Shown here: piece by piece, positions 1 through 6,888 of the stretch | Numbering within the stretch: the first letter of the stretch is position 1 | How the letters are laid out: each line of letters starts with the position of its first letter | Source: Balneolales bacterium | Lineage (GTDB): Bacteria; Bacteroidota; Rhodothermia; Balneolales; Balneolaceae | DNA length: 7,853 nucleotides | NCBI GenBank assembly: GCA_022360375.1 | Contig: JAKSCW010000522.1 | Coordinates: 1-7,853 of the forward strand | Direction of reading: 5' to 3' | Made by a program: the position numbers and the translations under genes | The notes under the pieces: generated by a model | Database searches by the model: none | Seen by the model: only the letters and a program-made list of their open reading frames with translations | What the model was told of the DNA's origin: nothing

Positions 1-43
1 AGATGGATTATCTATGCCAGACAAACTATTTGCCTGTCAGGAC
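1..43 (-). other. Possible out-of-frame continuation of the vWA gene
   Basis: Reading the minus strand in the frame after SDR (residues 533-535), bases 43-32 give VLTG in the second frame, and bases 36-1 give QANSLSGIDNPS in the third. Joined, these resemble a normal Ig-like strand-turn pattern ('SDRV.LTGQANSLSGIDNPS') far better than the annotated tail does. Two small indels within about 15 bases would explain it, which is typical of a low-quality contig end or a decaying gene. The stretch is too short to be certain. Confidence 0.4.
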
Positions 44-1649
44 ATCTATCAGATACATTATATAATGACTTAGAAGGAGAGACCTTTAATCGACGGTTAT
101 CGGGATCGTTAGAAGCCCAAATAACCATATTTGAAATTAACTGTGTGATGTATTCCCGTTCTTCCTCGTTTGGGCTTTGATACAATTTATACAGACCCCA
201 GGCGGCAACATCTACTTGTCTGAGATTACCCCGTTCCAATACAGCAATAAGCGGGTTGGGGGTTTCCATTCCTTGAAAATTTCCTGTATAGAGCGGGATT
301 GCGTCTGCCTCGAAAAGAACTGTTCTGAGAGATGTTGAGATGTTTGCAATAGTATTGAAATTGATTTCGGGCAATTCCATAATAGGATGATCAGTATTGC
401 CAACACTAGGATTGATCATTAAAGGGAAAACCTGGGTTCCGGTATTTCGGATGAGTGAATTTGACAGAAACGGGTTTTGGGATCTTCTGGAACCAGGCAG
501 TTGAAAATAGACGCCTGGTAATGATTCCAGGCTTTGTAACAATTGAACATTCAGTATCCTGTTTGGATGGCCATGGTAGATAACTAAATCGAAATCGATA
601 TTATCTGTACTCAGGGTTTCAATGAACCGGGTTCCATTCAACCAGGTAAGTGTTGTTAATTCAACAGTTTCGTCTTCCTGTAGAATAGACCTTACTGTTT
701 TAACATCGGGATGAATTTCAAAAGCTACATGAAGGATATTTGTTTTGCTGTCGAGTACATCAATGGAAAATAAGTTGGTATTATTTTCCTCCGTCCATTC
801 TTCTTCAAGCGGTTCGGTATAAATATTAAACTGCTGAAGCCCGGCTTCGTCTAAAGGGATCTGAAATTCAATGCTTCTGACTTCTTCGTAGGCCCGGAAC
901 GTGATTTCTTCTTCTCCCAGAATTTCGTTTTGTTGATTATAAATACTAACAGTGGTTGTTTCTCCGGGATATCCTGTTTGGGAAAGTTCAACCTCCACAA
1001 CATGTCTTGAATCGGTATATCCTGTAGGGTTGGAAATCACATTATTGATCGTAACATCTTTTACCGAATTTGAGTCTCCGAGAGAAATCGTATAAATAGG
1101 AATAGTACTTTCAGCAACCTGGATAGATGGGTTCCTTCCAAACGTTATTATCCCGTCGCTTATAATTACTGCTGCGTCATAGTCATCTTCCAGTTCCTGG
1201 AGTTGATTGATGGCATTAATGAAATTCGTCTCTGATTCAAGAGCAGAAATTGAATCCGGGTCTGCAATTTGGGTGGTTTTAGCACCTAATGTGAAATAGT
1301 CAATATCAGCAGTTTCAAACGATTGTACACCAAGTTGAGAGATCGTTGCCCGATAAGAATTCAATCCATCGTATTCGCCCTTTGATATACCCATGCTTTC
1401 TGAATTGTCTAGCAGGAAAAAAATCCGGGGTTTTTTTTCCACAACTTTTGAGTTGAAGAAGAAGGGGTTTAGAAAAAGAAGCAGAACAAGGATGAATGAT
1501 AATGCCCGGAGCCCCATCAAAAGATACCTTATGGGAATTGGAATATTAGCCTGATTTCTATAGCTGAGAAAAGAAATGCCCAGCAATAGAAAAATAAGTA
1601 CAAGAAGTACTATGGGGGGAAGTTCATTTTGGAATCCCTGGAAATCCAC
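12..1649 (-). CDS. Membrane-anchored vWA protein with a GATase-like domain; 3' end apparently frameshifted
   Basis: This is the likely partner of the MoxR ATPase. Two transmembrane helices come first (about 11-30 and 44-64), followed by a periplasmic vWA domain (about 74-192) with a complete metal site (MIDAS): DNSES (81-85), Thr141 and SDG (164-166). Next comes an Ig/CARDB-like beta region (about 197-298), then a class I glutamine amidotransferase-like fold (about 302-515, with NILHVAF and FDLVIYHGHP), whose catalytic Cys I cannot identify. The start is GTG at 1649: it is the only start that includes the first helix, and a weak AGG lies just upstream. The last ten or so residues (CPDRQIVCLA) do not look like the beta-rich sequence that should follow, while better-looking residues continue in the other frames. 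Known relatives, as far as I recall, are longer (around 700 aa). I read the stop at 12-14 as a frameshift product or contig-edge error; a true short form is possible. Confidence 0.85.
   Translation of the reverse strand: MDFQGFQNELPPIVLLVLIFLLLGISFLSYRNQANIPIPIRYLLMGLRALSFILVLLLFLNPFFFNSKVVEKKPRIFFLLDNSESMGISKGEYDGLNSYRATISQLGVQSFETADIDYFTLGAKTTQIADPDSISALESETNFINAINQLQELEDDYDAAVIISDGIITFGRNPSIQVAESTIPIYTISLGDSNSVKDVTINNVISNPTGYTDSRHVVEVELSQTGYPGETTTVSIYNQQNEILGEEEITFRAYEEVRSIEFQIPLDEAGLQQFNIYTEPLEEEWTEENNTNLFSIDVLDSKTNILHVAFEIHPDVKTVRSILQEDETVELTTLTWLNGTRFIETLSTDNIDFDLVIYHGHPNRILNVQLLQSLESLPGVYFQLPGSRRSQNPFLSNSLIRNTGTQVFPLMINPSVGNTDHPIMELPEINFNTIANISTSLRTVLFEADAIPLYTGNFQGMETPNPLIAVLERGNLRQVDVAAWGLYKLYQSPNEEEREYITQLISNMVIWASNDPDNRRLKVSPSKSLYNVSDRCPDRQIVCLA
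1415..1440. repeat. Perfect 9-bp inverted repeat of homopolymers inside the vWA gene
   Basis: On the coding strand the arms are GGAAAAAAA and TTTTTTTCC, separated by 8 bases (ACCCCGGA). It covers codons for EKKPRIFF at residues 71-78, just after the second transmembrane helix. The stem is almost all A-U, so a stable terminator is unlikely. The Lys-Lys and Phe-Phe codons alone could produce it. The A8 and T7 runs are potential slippage sites. Confidence 0.5.
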
Positions 1650-1664
1650 TTCAAAACCTGATGG

Positions 1665-2651
1665 TTAATGTACGTCGTTCAATAAACGTTCTATTAATTT
1701 TACCGTAGTAAAACCCTCGGCTTCCGCTGCATAATTGTTTACGATCCTGTGGCGTAAAACAGGAACAGCCAGGGCTCTTATATCTTCTTCGGTAACATTG
1801 TATCTGCCAAGCGAAAGCGCTCTGGCTTTACCTCCGATTATCAGATATTGAGAAGCTCTTGGGCCAGCACCCCAACTCATATATTTCTGAATATAATCGG
1901 GAGCAAATTCTGAATCTGGCCTGGTCATAGCAACCAGTTTTACTGCATAATCTAATACACTTTCGGGGACCGGAACTTCCCGAACAAGTGCCTGTAATTC
2001 CTTAATTTTTTCACGACTCAACGTAGAGGATATTTGTACATCTCTTGCGGAGGTGGTTTGGCTTACAATAAGTTTTTCTTCCTCAAAACTTGGATAATCT
2101 ACCCAAATATTGAACATAAAACGGTCTAACTGAGCTTCCGGAAGGGGATAAGTACCTTCCTGTTCAATTGGATTTTGAGTCGCCAGTACGAAGAAAGGAG
2201 GTTCCAGGTCGTAGGTAGTGCCTGAAGCAGTAACATGGTACTCCTGCATTCCTTCCAAAAGTGCGGCCTGGGTTTTAGGAGGAGTACGGTTGATTTCGTC
2301 GGACAGAACGATGTTGGCGAAAATGGGCCCTTTTATAAACTTAAATTCTTTGGTTCCTTCGTTTTTGTTTTCCTCGATCACTTCTGTTCCGGTAATGTCT
2401 CCGGGCATAAGGTCCGGGGTAAATTGGATCCTATTGAAACTCAAATTCAGTGATTCAGATAATGTTCTGATAAGCAATGTTTTAGCAAGTCCGGGAACTC
2501 CCACAAGAATGCAGTGTCCTTTCGAAAAAAGACTAATTAATAACAGGTCAATAATTTCTTCTTGCCCAACAACAACTTTGTGGATTTCTTTTTTTATTCC
2601 TTGATAGGCTTCCAGGAAGTCGTCAGCAAGTTGAACGGGGTTTTCAATCAT
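1665..2651 (-). CDS. MoxR-family AAA+ ATPase (328 aa)
   Basis: This is a cytoplasmic AAA+ ATPase of the MoxR group, which works with vWA-domain proteins in chaperone-like maturation of other proteins or complexes. The full motif set is visible: VVVGQEE at 26-32, Walker A GVPGLAKT (51-58), the QFTPDLMPGDITG element (76-88), Walker B IVLSDEINR (114-122) followed by PPKTQAALLEGMQE, sensor 1 LATQNP (156-161), GTYPLPEAQLDRF with the arginine finger region (166-178), and sensor 2 GAGPRAS (261-267). The C-terminal lid ends with LRHRI (299-303) and a short helix. Length is normal for the family (about 320-335). The ATG at 2651 lies 9 bases after the SurA stop and is preceded by CCAAAAA, with no Shine-Dalgarno. 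The vWA gene starts 15 bases after its stop, the classic MoxR-vWA pairing. The client protein is unknown; the position behind three periplasmic chaperones suggests an envelope-related role. Confidence 0.95.
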   Translation of the reverse strand: MIENPVQLADDFLEAYQGIKKEIHKVVVGQEEIIDLLLISLFSKGHCILVGVPGLAKTLLIRTLSESLNLSFNRIQFTPDLMPGDITGTEVIEENKNEGTKEFKFIKGPIFANIVLSDEINRTPPKTQAALLEGMQEYHVTASGTTYDLEPPFFVLATQNPIEQEGTYPLPEAQLDRFMFNIWVDYPSFEEEKLIVSQTTSARDVQISSTLSREKIKELQALVREVPVPESVLDYAVKLVAMTRPDSEFAPDYIQKYMSWGAGPRASQYLIIGGKARALSLGRYNVTEEDIRALAVPVLRHRIVNNYAAEAEGFTTVKLIERLLNDVH

Positions 2652-2660
2652 TTTTTGGCA

Positions 2661-4019
2661 CTATTGGTTGAGCATTTCTTCCCGGGTAGGAATACGATAT
2701 TCTATGTATACGTCTCTTTTCAAGTCTTCGATCCAGGCAGCATATTCTGCAAATTGTTTTTGTTGAAGGGCAATACTTCTCAGGCGCTCATAATCCTGGT
2801 TCATATTCGCCACATGCTCAGGTATTTGTTGATCTAAACGCATAATGCGATATGCTTTATTACCCGTATTTGTATTGAAGGGGCGAGGCTCTGAAATAGC
2901 CCCAACTTCATCCATTAATAAAACAATACGATACAAAGCGGGATCCAACCGGCTTAAAGGAATCAGTCTTTCTCCTGTTTGTGGGTCTAATATTTTACCT
3001 CCCGAAACTTTCGTAAAAGGGTCTTCACTATGCTTGCGGGCCATAGATGAAAATGTATGGTCAGGGTATGTTTGAACTGAATCCTTAATCTCACTCAATC
3101 GACCTATCGCATATTCATCATCCAGTTCTTCCTGGTCAATAGAAATTAAAACGTGCCTGGTTTCGATTTGATCTCCAATTCTTCGGATAAGTTCGATAAC
3201 ATGAAATCCAAATTGAGTCTCAACAACTTCAGAAATTTGGCCAGGTTGAAGGGCAGAAGCTGCTGCAGAGTATTCACTTACAAGCGCACTTAAATCCATG
3301 AGTGGAAGGAGCCCACCTCTTGGAGCACTTGGCCCCATACTGTGTTTTCTGGCCAATTCTTCAATAGTTAAGCCATGATTTAATGCCGAATCGCGAATAG
3401 ATTGTGCAAACTGGTAGGCCGATTCCCTTGCATCTTGTTTGGCAGGAGGGATAATCACAATTTGAGAAATACTAACTTGCTCGGGGATAGTTGGAAGAGA
3501 ATCCACAGGAATGGAATCAAAGAATTCCTGAACCTCAGGTCTTGTTATCTCAATTTCATAGAATTTATTCTGCCGGACTTGTTCGGTAAGCATTTGCTCT
3601 CTGAAGTTTTCTCTGAACTCTTCTTTTAGCTGAATGATGGGTTTACCAAAAGCTTGTTCCAGGGCTTGCTCACTTCCCGCCTGTTGAATCAACTGGTTAA
3701 CCCGTTGATCCATTTGCCGGTTTACCTGTTCATCGGGGATAATGATGGAATCGATTCGGGCTTTTTCTAAAAGTAAATTGGTTTCAATTTTAGCATCAAG
3801 GAAGTCGTACCATAAATCGATGGTAAACGGAATATTATCTCCATAACTACGTGCCTGTTGCAGGTAGGAAGCTACATCATTGTCGATATCTGACTTTAAA
3901 ATAACTTTGTCGTTTACCAGTGCTACAATTTGATCTGCGGGTTGCGGGTTTTGTGCACGGGTTGTGGTAGTGGAAGCTAACGTGATGATTATTATTAAAA
4001 GGGGTAGGAGAAATCTCAT
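2661..4019 (-). CDS. surA: Periplasmic SurA-like chaperone/peptidylprolyl isomerase (452 aa)
   Basis: SurA escorts unfolded outer-membrane proteins through the periplasm to the BAM machinery. Residues 1-22 form a signal peptide with cleavage at TRA-Q23, and there is no lipobox, so the product is soluble. The mature protein opens with DQIVALVNDKVILKSDID (29-46), the typical SurA N-terminus, then chaperone helices to about 175. Parvulin domain 1 (about 181-280) is complete: ISQIVIIP, RKHSMGPSAPRGG and QFGFHVIELI (269-278). Parvulin domain 2 (about 285-396) starts with TRHVLISI and has ARKHSEDP and SGGKI, but its last strand is NKAYRIMRLD, without the usual YG[YF]H, so it may be weaker or inactive. 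The C-terminal helix (405-440) is present. Length fits the family (E. coli 428 aa). The ATG at 4019 follows an A/T-rich, Shine-Dalgarno-less stretch. The symbol is by domain layout; orthology to E. coli surA is inferred. Confidence 0.92.
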   Translation of the reverse strand: MRFLLPLLIIIITLASTTTTRAQNPQPADQIVALVNDKVILKSDIDNDVASYLQQARSYGDNIPFTIDLWYDFLDAKIETNLLLEKARIDSIIIPDEQVNRQMDQRVNQLIQQAGSEQALEQAFGKPIIQLKEEFRENFREQMLTEQVRQNKFYEIEITRPEVQEFFDSIPVDSLPTIPEQVSISQIVIIPPAKQDARESAYQFAQSIRDSALNHGLTIEELARKHSMGPSAPRGGLLPLMDLSALVSEYSAAASALQPGQISEVVETQFGFHVIELIRRIGDQIETRHVLISIDQEELDDEYAIGRLSEIKDSVQTYPDHTFSSMARKHSEDPFTKVSGGKILDPQTGERLIPLSRLDPALYRIVLLMDEVGAISEPRPFNTNTGNKAYRIMRLDQQIPEHVANMNQDYERLRSIALQQKQFAEYAAWIEDLKRDVYIEYRIPTREEMLNQ

Positions 4020-4046
4020 TAATACTTATAAATAAATTTTCTGGTG

Positions 4047-4901
4047 CTATTCCTCTAAAACGGTGAAGATCTCTATTTCATTATTCGCCTGTGCCTGAAG
4101 ATAAAGATTCTGTACATAGGTATTGAAAGTAATACGTCTTTTTTCAAGGATTAACCATTCTTTGATCTGATCGATAAGCCATTCTAAATCGGGATGGTCA
4201 CCTTTTGCCCTTTCTTCTAAAAGCTGAACAAAATGGTATTCATCTCCAACTCTTTCGATAACAGTTATTTCTGAAAGGCCAATAACTCCCAGGTAACGAT
4301 TAAGGATTTCTACATCGCCACCGGCAGCTGATTCAGGCCAGAACCGTTCTGATTCCCTGACCACTAATTCGGGATTAATTGCATAATCATAAGCCACGGT
4401 TTCCCATTCTATACCGCGGAGCAGATCCTGACGGGCATTTTGTGCAGCTTCGTAATTTGCTGCCCGCATATGGCGATACCGTACATATCGTTCTTCGAGC
4501 ACAAAGCTTTCCTTATTTTCCTGGTAATAGGAGCGCGCCTCTTCATCTGTTACAAATATTTCTTCTTCAAGGGCACTAAGTACATATTCCTGGGTAGCCT
4601 TTGCTAAAAAGTCATCCCGGATTTTTTCTAATCGCTCACTTACATCAGATTGGCGGTGTATTCGCAGCCGATAGGCTTCCTGGAGAATTATCTGCTGTTC
4701 AATCCAATCGTCTCTGTATCTTAAATAAGCTTGAACGCTATCTCGTTCGAAAATATGATCGGGTATTCCATTTCGAGCCTCTGCCACTGTTAATACAGCA
4801 GAGCCAACTTTAGCTAAAGCGGGCTCTGTAATTTTAGATTTTCTTGTGCAACCAAAAAAAAGAAATGCAGCTATTAAAATAGAATACAGTGCTTTTTTCA
4901 T
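4047..4901 (-). CDS. SurA/PpiC-related periplasmic lipoprotein with a degenerate isomerase region (284 aa)
   Basis: This is probably a chaperone-like partner of the flanking isomerases. Residues 4-17 are hydrophobic and end at FFG-C18, a slightly unusual lipobox with Phe at -2 and -3. The opening ALAKVGSAVLTVAEA (28-42) is the usual start of SurA/PpiC proteins ('vg...lt..ea'). It is followed by a long charged helical stretch (about 55-132) containing SYYQENKESFV (125-133-type), the motif that links the chaperone helices to a parvulin domain. The parvulin-like part (about 137-230) keeps the beta-strand pattern (YVRYRHMRAA, YHFVQLLEERAKG) but lacks the FG[YF]H hallmark and the G-G-L/W loop, so I expect no isomerase activity. 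The C-terminal helices (238-275) resemble the SurA C-terminal helix. The gene overlaps its upstream neighbour by one base and lies 27 bases before the SurA gene. It resembles the small middle protein often found between two PPIase genes in Bacteroidota. Symbol withheld. Confidence 0.85.
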   Translation of the reverse strand: MKKALYSILIAAFLFFGCTRKSKITEPALAKVGSAVLTVAEARNGIPDHIFERDSVQAYLRYRDDWIEQQIILQEAYRLRIHRQSDVSERLEKIRDDFLAKATQEYVLSALEEEIFVTDEEARSYYQENKESFVLEERYVRYRHMRAANYEAAQNARQDLLRGIEWETVAYDYAINPELVVRESERFWPESAAGGDVEILNRYLGVIGLSEITVIERVGDEYHFVQLLEERAKGDHPDLEWLIDQIKEWLILEKRRITFNTYVQNLYLQAQANNEIEIFTVLEE

Positions 4902-4903
4902 TA
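4899..4903 (-). promoter_or_regulatory. TAATG stop/start overlap (translational coupling site)
   Basis: The TAA of the 651-residue isomerase and the ATG of the 284-residue lipoprotein share one A at 4901. The bases just upstream (GAACAAAGCTCTGAA) contain no Shine-Dalgarno-like purine run. Translation of the second gene is therefore likely coupled to termination of the first, which would keep the two products in a fixed ratio. The overlap is seen directly; the coupling is inferred. Confidence 0.7.
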
Positions 4904-6856
4904 TTCAGAGCTTTGTTCAAGCATATACTTAGATTCGAGTACTTCAGGAAAGGCTTCAACTTCATAGATATTTCTTAACCTGTTCAACCAGTTCTGTTCT
5001 CTCTCCGGAATATAATCGCTTACTATTCGATTGAAAGCCTCGTCAAAAGTCATCGTTCTGGCGGGTAATTTTTCAACCAGATAAAAAATTCCTCTTCGTT
5101 GGCCATACTCAAATGTTTGAGAAAAGGTTCCAACTTCCATGTCTTGAAGTAAATCAAAAGGTTCTCCCTGAAATGCCCCTGTTGAATCTGAGTTAACACC
5201 AACATTGAATCCATTGCTGAGTAAGCTGTCCGGGGAATTTCCTTCAAGTACGAAGTTTTTTGCATTTTCCAGAGTTGTATCCTGGCGGGAAGTAACCATG
5301 TAATAATAGGAACGATCCATGAACTGATAGTTTTCAACATTTGCTTCGTACCGTTCCATCAAAAATGTGCTGTCAATAGTGGATGAGCTCCAGACGGAAT
5401 CTTCATTAATCTGGTAAATTACTATCCCATTTTTGTAGCTATCAATTTGTTCCTGAAACTCAGGGAATTCTGCCAGTGTTAAATCTGAAAGTTCACTATC
5501 AACTACGGATTCCTGGTACCGTTCAAACCAATCCTGCCGGTGGTTGTAATTGAGTTGGTCTGCCCGGGTTTCTTTCAAATAAGAGAAATAGTCAGTTCCC
5601 GTATATTTCTTGTTATTAAACGTATACAAAACCTGGCTCTCTAACGATGCAGGTACTTCTATATCATTGAAGGAAGTAGTGTCAAGCCGTGTGATATAGG
5701 TGGCAATACTATCAAAAACCTCCTTTTCAGGAACGCTTTCATATTTTTGTTTCAGGTAGTTAACGATGAAGCTGTTGCTTTCCCTGATAACATTGGCATT
5801 GTTCATTTCATCAAGCAAAAACTCCCTTTCTTCTGCTTCGGTTTCGAAGATTCTTACTTCCTCTATGTTAAAAATGTGCCATCCGTATGTACTTTCAATT
5901 GGGCCTGTATACGGGAGAGAGGGATCCATTTTCATTAACGTGTCTACAAAGGCTTGGTTATAGTTGCTTGTATAATCAACCCAGCCAATGTTTCCGTTAT
6001 TAGGAACAGAGGGCCGGTCTTCAGAGTACTCACTTACTACCTGGTTCCACGAATCTCCTCTCTCAAGTGCAGAATAAGCAGAATCAATATTCGACTGGTT
6101 TTGCCCTCTGCGTACAAAAATGTGGTTTACTCTTCTGGCAGGAATTCGTTCTCTTTTATCTTCTAAATAAATGAGATGATATCCAAATTGAGTTCTTACC
6201 GGCATAGATATTTCTCCCACTTCCAGTTTAAAGAGTGCTTCTTCAAACGGGGCAACTAACCTTCCGGTAGATACCCACGGAAGGTCTCCTCCCATAGAAC
6301 GCCCATCTCGTTTTGAGGAGAATTCCTGGTCCAGTTCCTGCATAGTACTACCGCTTAAAAATCGTTCTCTGGCTTCTGATATGGTATTGTAGGCAGCCAG
6401 GGTATCTTCGGGATTTGCTGAAAAACCTACGGACACCAGAACATGGGAAGACTTGAGTTCAGAGCTGTATTTCTCTTTAAACTCGTCGAATTTAGTAGGG
6501 CGGATTTCTTTGTCCATCCAGTACGCATACGCAGCTTGTTTTGTATAGATTTCAAGCTCGCTGTTGATGCTTTCGTTGTTAAAGTAACCGTTGTCTTCGG
6601 CTTGCAGCAATTTTGCCCGGTAATCCAGGTAGATGGGTAAAAACTCTTGCAAATCTTGTAATGTAAACGTCCCATTAAGGTTTCCTGACATATAGTTTTC
6701 CATCAATTCGGTATAAGTAACATAATCGTTTCCAACTATACCTACAGCATCAGAAGGAGGGGGTGTGGTATTTTGGGTGCTGTTGTTACTGCCTGTGCAG
6801 GAAATAAAAACAATGCTAGTGATAAGTAATGTTTTTAGTATTCCGTTTTCGTTCAT
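4901..6856 (-). CDS. Multidomain parvulin-type peptidylprolyl isomerase lipoprotein (PpiC/SurA-like, 651 aa)
   Basis: This is a predicted periplasmic foldase or chaperone for exported proteins, anchored by a lipid. Residues 6-19 are hydrophobic and end in FIS-C20, a lipobox, followed by a Ser/Asn/Thr/Pro linker (21-35). An N-terminal helical region (about 38-130) resembles the SurA/PpiC chaperone part. Parvulin domain 1 spans about 135-236, with SSHVLV, MGGDLPWV and the hallmark QFGYHLIYLED (223-233). Parvulin domain 2 spans about 240-337, with RRVNHIFVRR, GNIGWVD and TYGWHIFNIEE (323-333). A third, degenerate copy lies at about 513-600 (YYYMVTSRQ, GAFQGEPF, GIFYLVEKLP). The ATG at 6856 is preceded by AT-CAAAAAA with no Shine-Dalgarno and gives a full lipoprotein signal, so I accept it. 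The stop codon overlaps the next start. Three parvulin-like units make it longer than E. coli SurA (428 aa) and close in size to PpiD, but it has a lipobox instead of PpiD's transmembrane anchor. Confidence 0.9.
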   Translation of the reverse strand: MNENGILKTLLITSIVFISCTGSNNSTQNTTPPPSDAVGIVGNDYVTYTELMENYMSGNLNGTFTLQDLQEFLPIYLDYRAKLLQAEDNGYFNNESINSELEIYTKQAAYAYWMDKEIRPTKFDEFKEKYSSELKSSHVLVSVGFSANPEDTLAAYNTISEARERFLSGSTMQELDQEFSSKRDGRSMGGDLPWVSTGRLVAPFEEALFKLEVGEISMPVRTQFGYHLIYLEDKRERIPARRVNHIFVRRGQNQSNIDSAYSALERGDSWNQVVSEYSEDRPSVPNNGNIGWVDYTSNYNQAFVDTLMKMDPSLPYTGPIESTYGWHIFNIEEVRIFETEAEEREFLLDEMNNANVIRESNSFIVNYLKQKYESVPEKEVFDSIATYITRLDTTSFNDIEVPASLESQVLYTFNNKKYTGTDYFSYLKETRADQLNYNHRQDWFERYQESVVDSELSDLTLAEFPEFQEQIDSYKNGIVIYQINEDSVWSSSTIDSTFLMERYEANVENYQFMDRSYYYMVTSRQDTTLENAKNFVLEGNSPDSLLSNGFNVGVNSDSTGAFQGEPFDLLQDMEVGTFSQTFEYGQRRGIFYLVEKLPARTMTFDEAFNRIVSDYIPEREQNWLNRLRNIYEVEAFPEVLESKYMLEQSSE

Positions 6857-6888
6857 TTTTTTGATGAATATGTTTTTTTGTTTGATGT
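6857..6888 (-). other. A/T-rich spacer between the transporter and the first isomerase gene
   Basis: These 32 bases are A-rich on the coding strand, with two A runs, the second directly before the ATG. I see no GC-rich stem followed by a U run, so no intrinsic terminator. I also see no Bacteroidota-type promoter (TTTG near -33 with TAnnTTTG near -7). The spacer therefore supports read-through from the transporter gene. A weak promoter inside the transporter gene cannot be excluded. Confidence 0.4.

Noticed and set aside
2218..2604. 128-codon open frame on the plus strand
   Set aside because: It is fully antisense to the MoxR gene, across its Walker A and B regions. The sense strand is clearly coding and the product has no recognisable feature.
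3931..3955. Short direct repeat of TGCGGGTT in the SurA gene
   Set aside because: It has only two copies and encodes the Asn-Pro-Gln-Pro linker just after the signal peptide; low-complexity linker codons explain it.
4020..4046. Possible promoter or terminator between the 284-residue lipoprotein and SurA genes
   Set aside because: The spacer is only 27 bases, A/T-rich, with no stem-loop and no TTTG/TAnnTTTG pair, so there is no basis for a regulatory call.
5050..5340. 96-codon open frame on the minus strand in another frame
   Set aside because: It is nested in the C-terminal part of the 651-residue isomerase, whose frame is intact and shows parvulin-like patterns.
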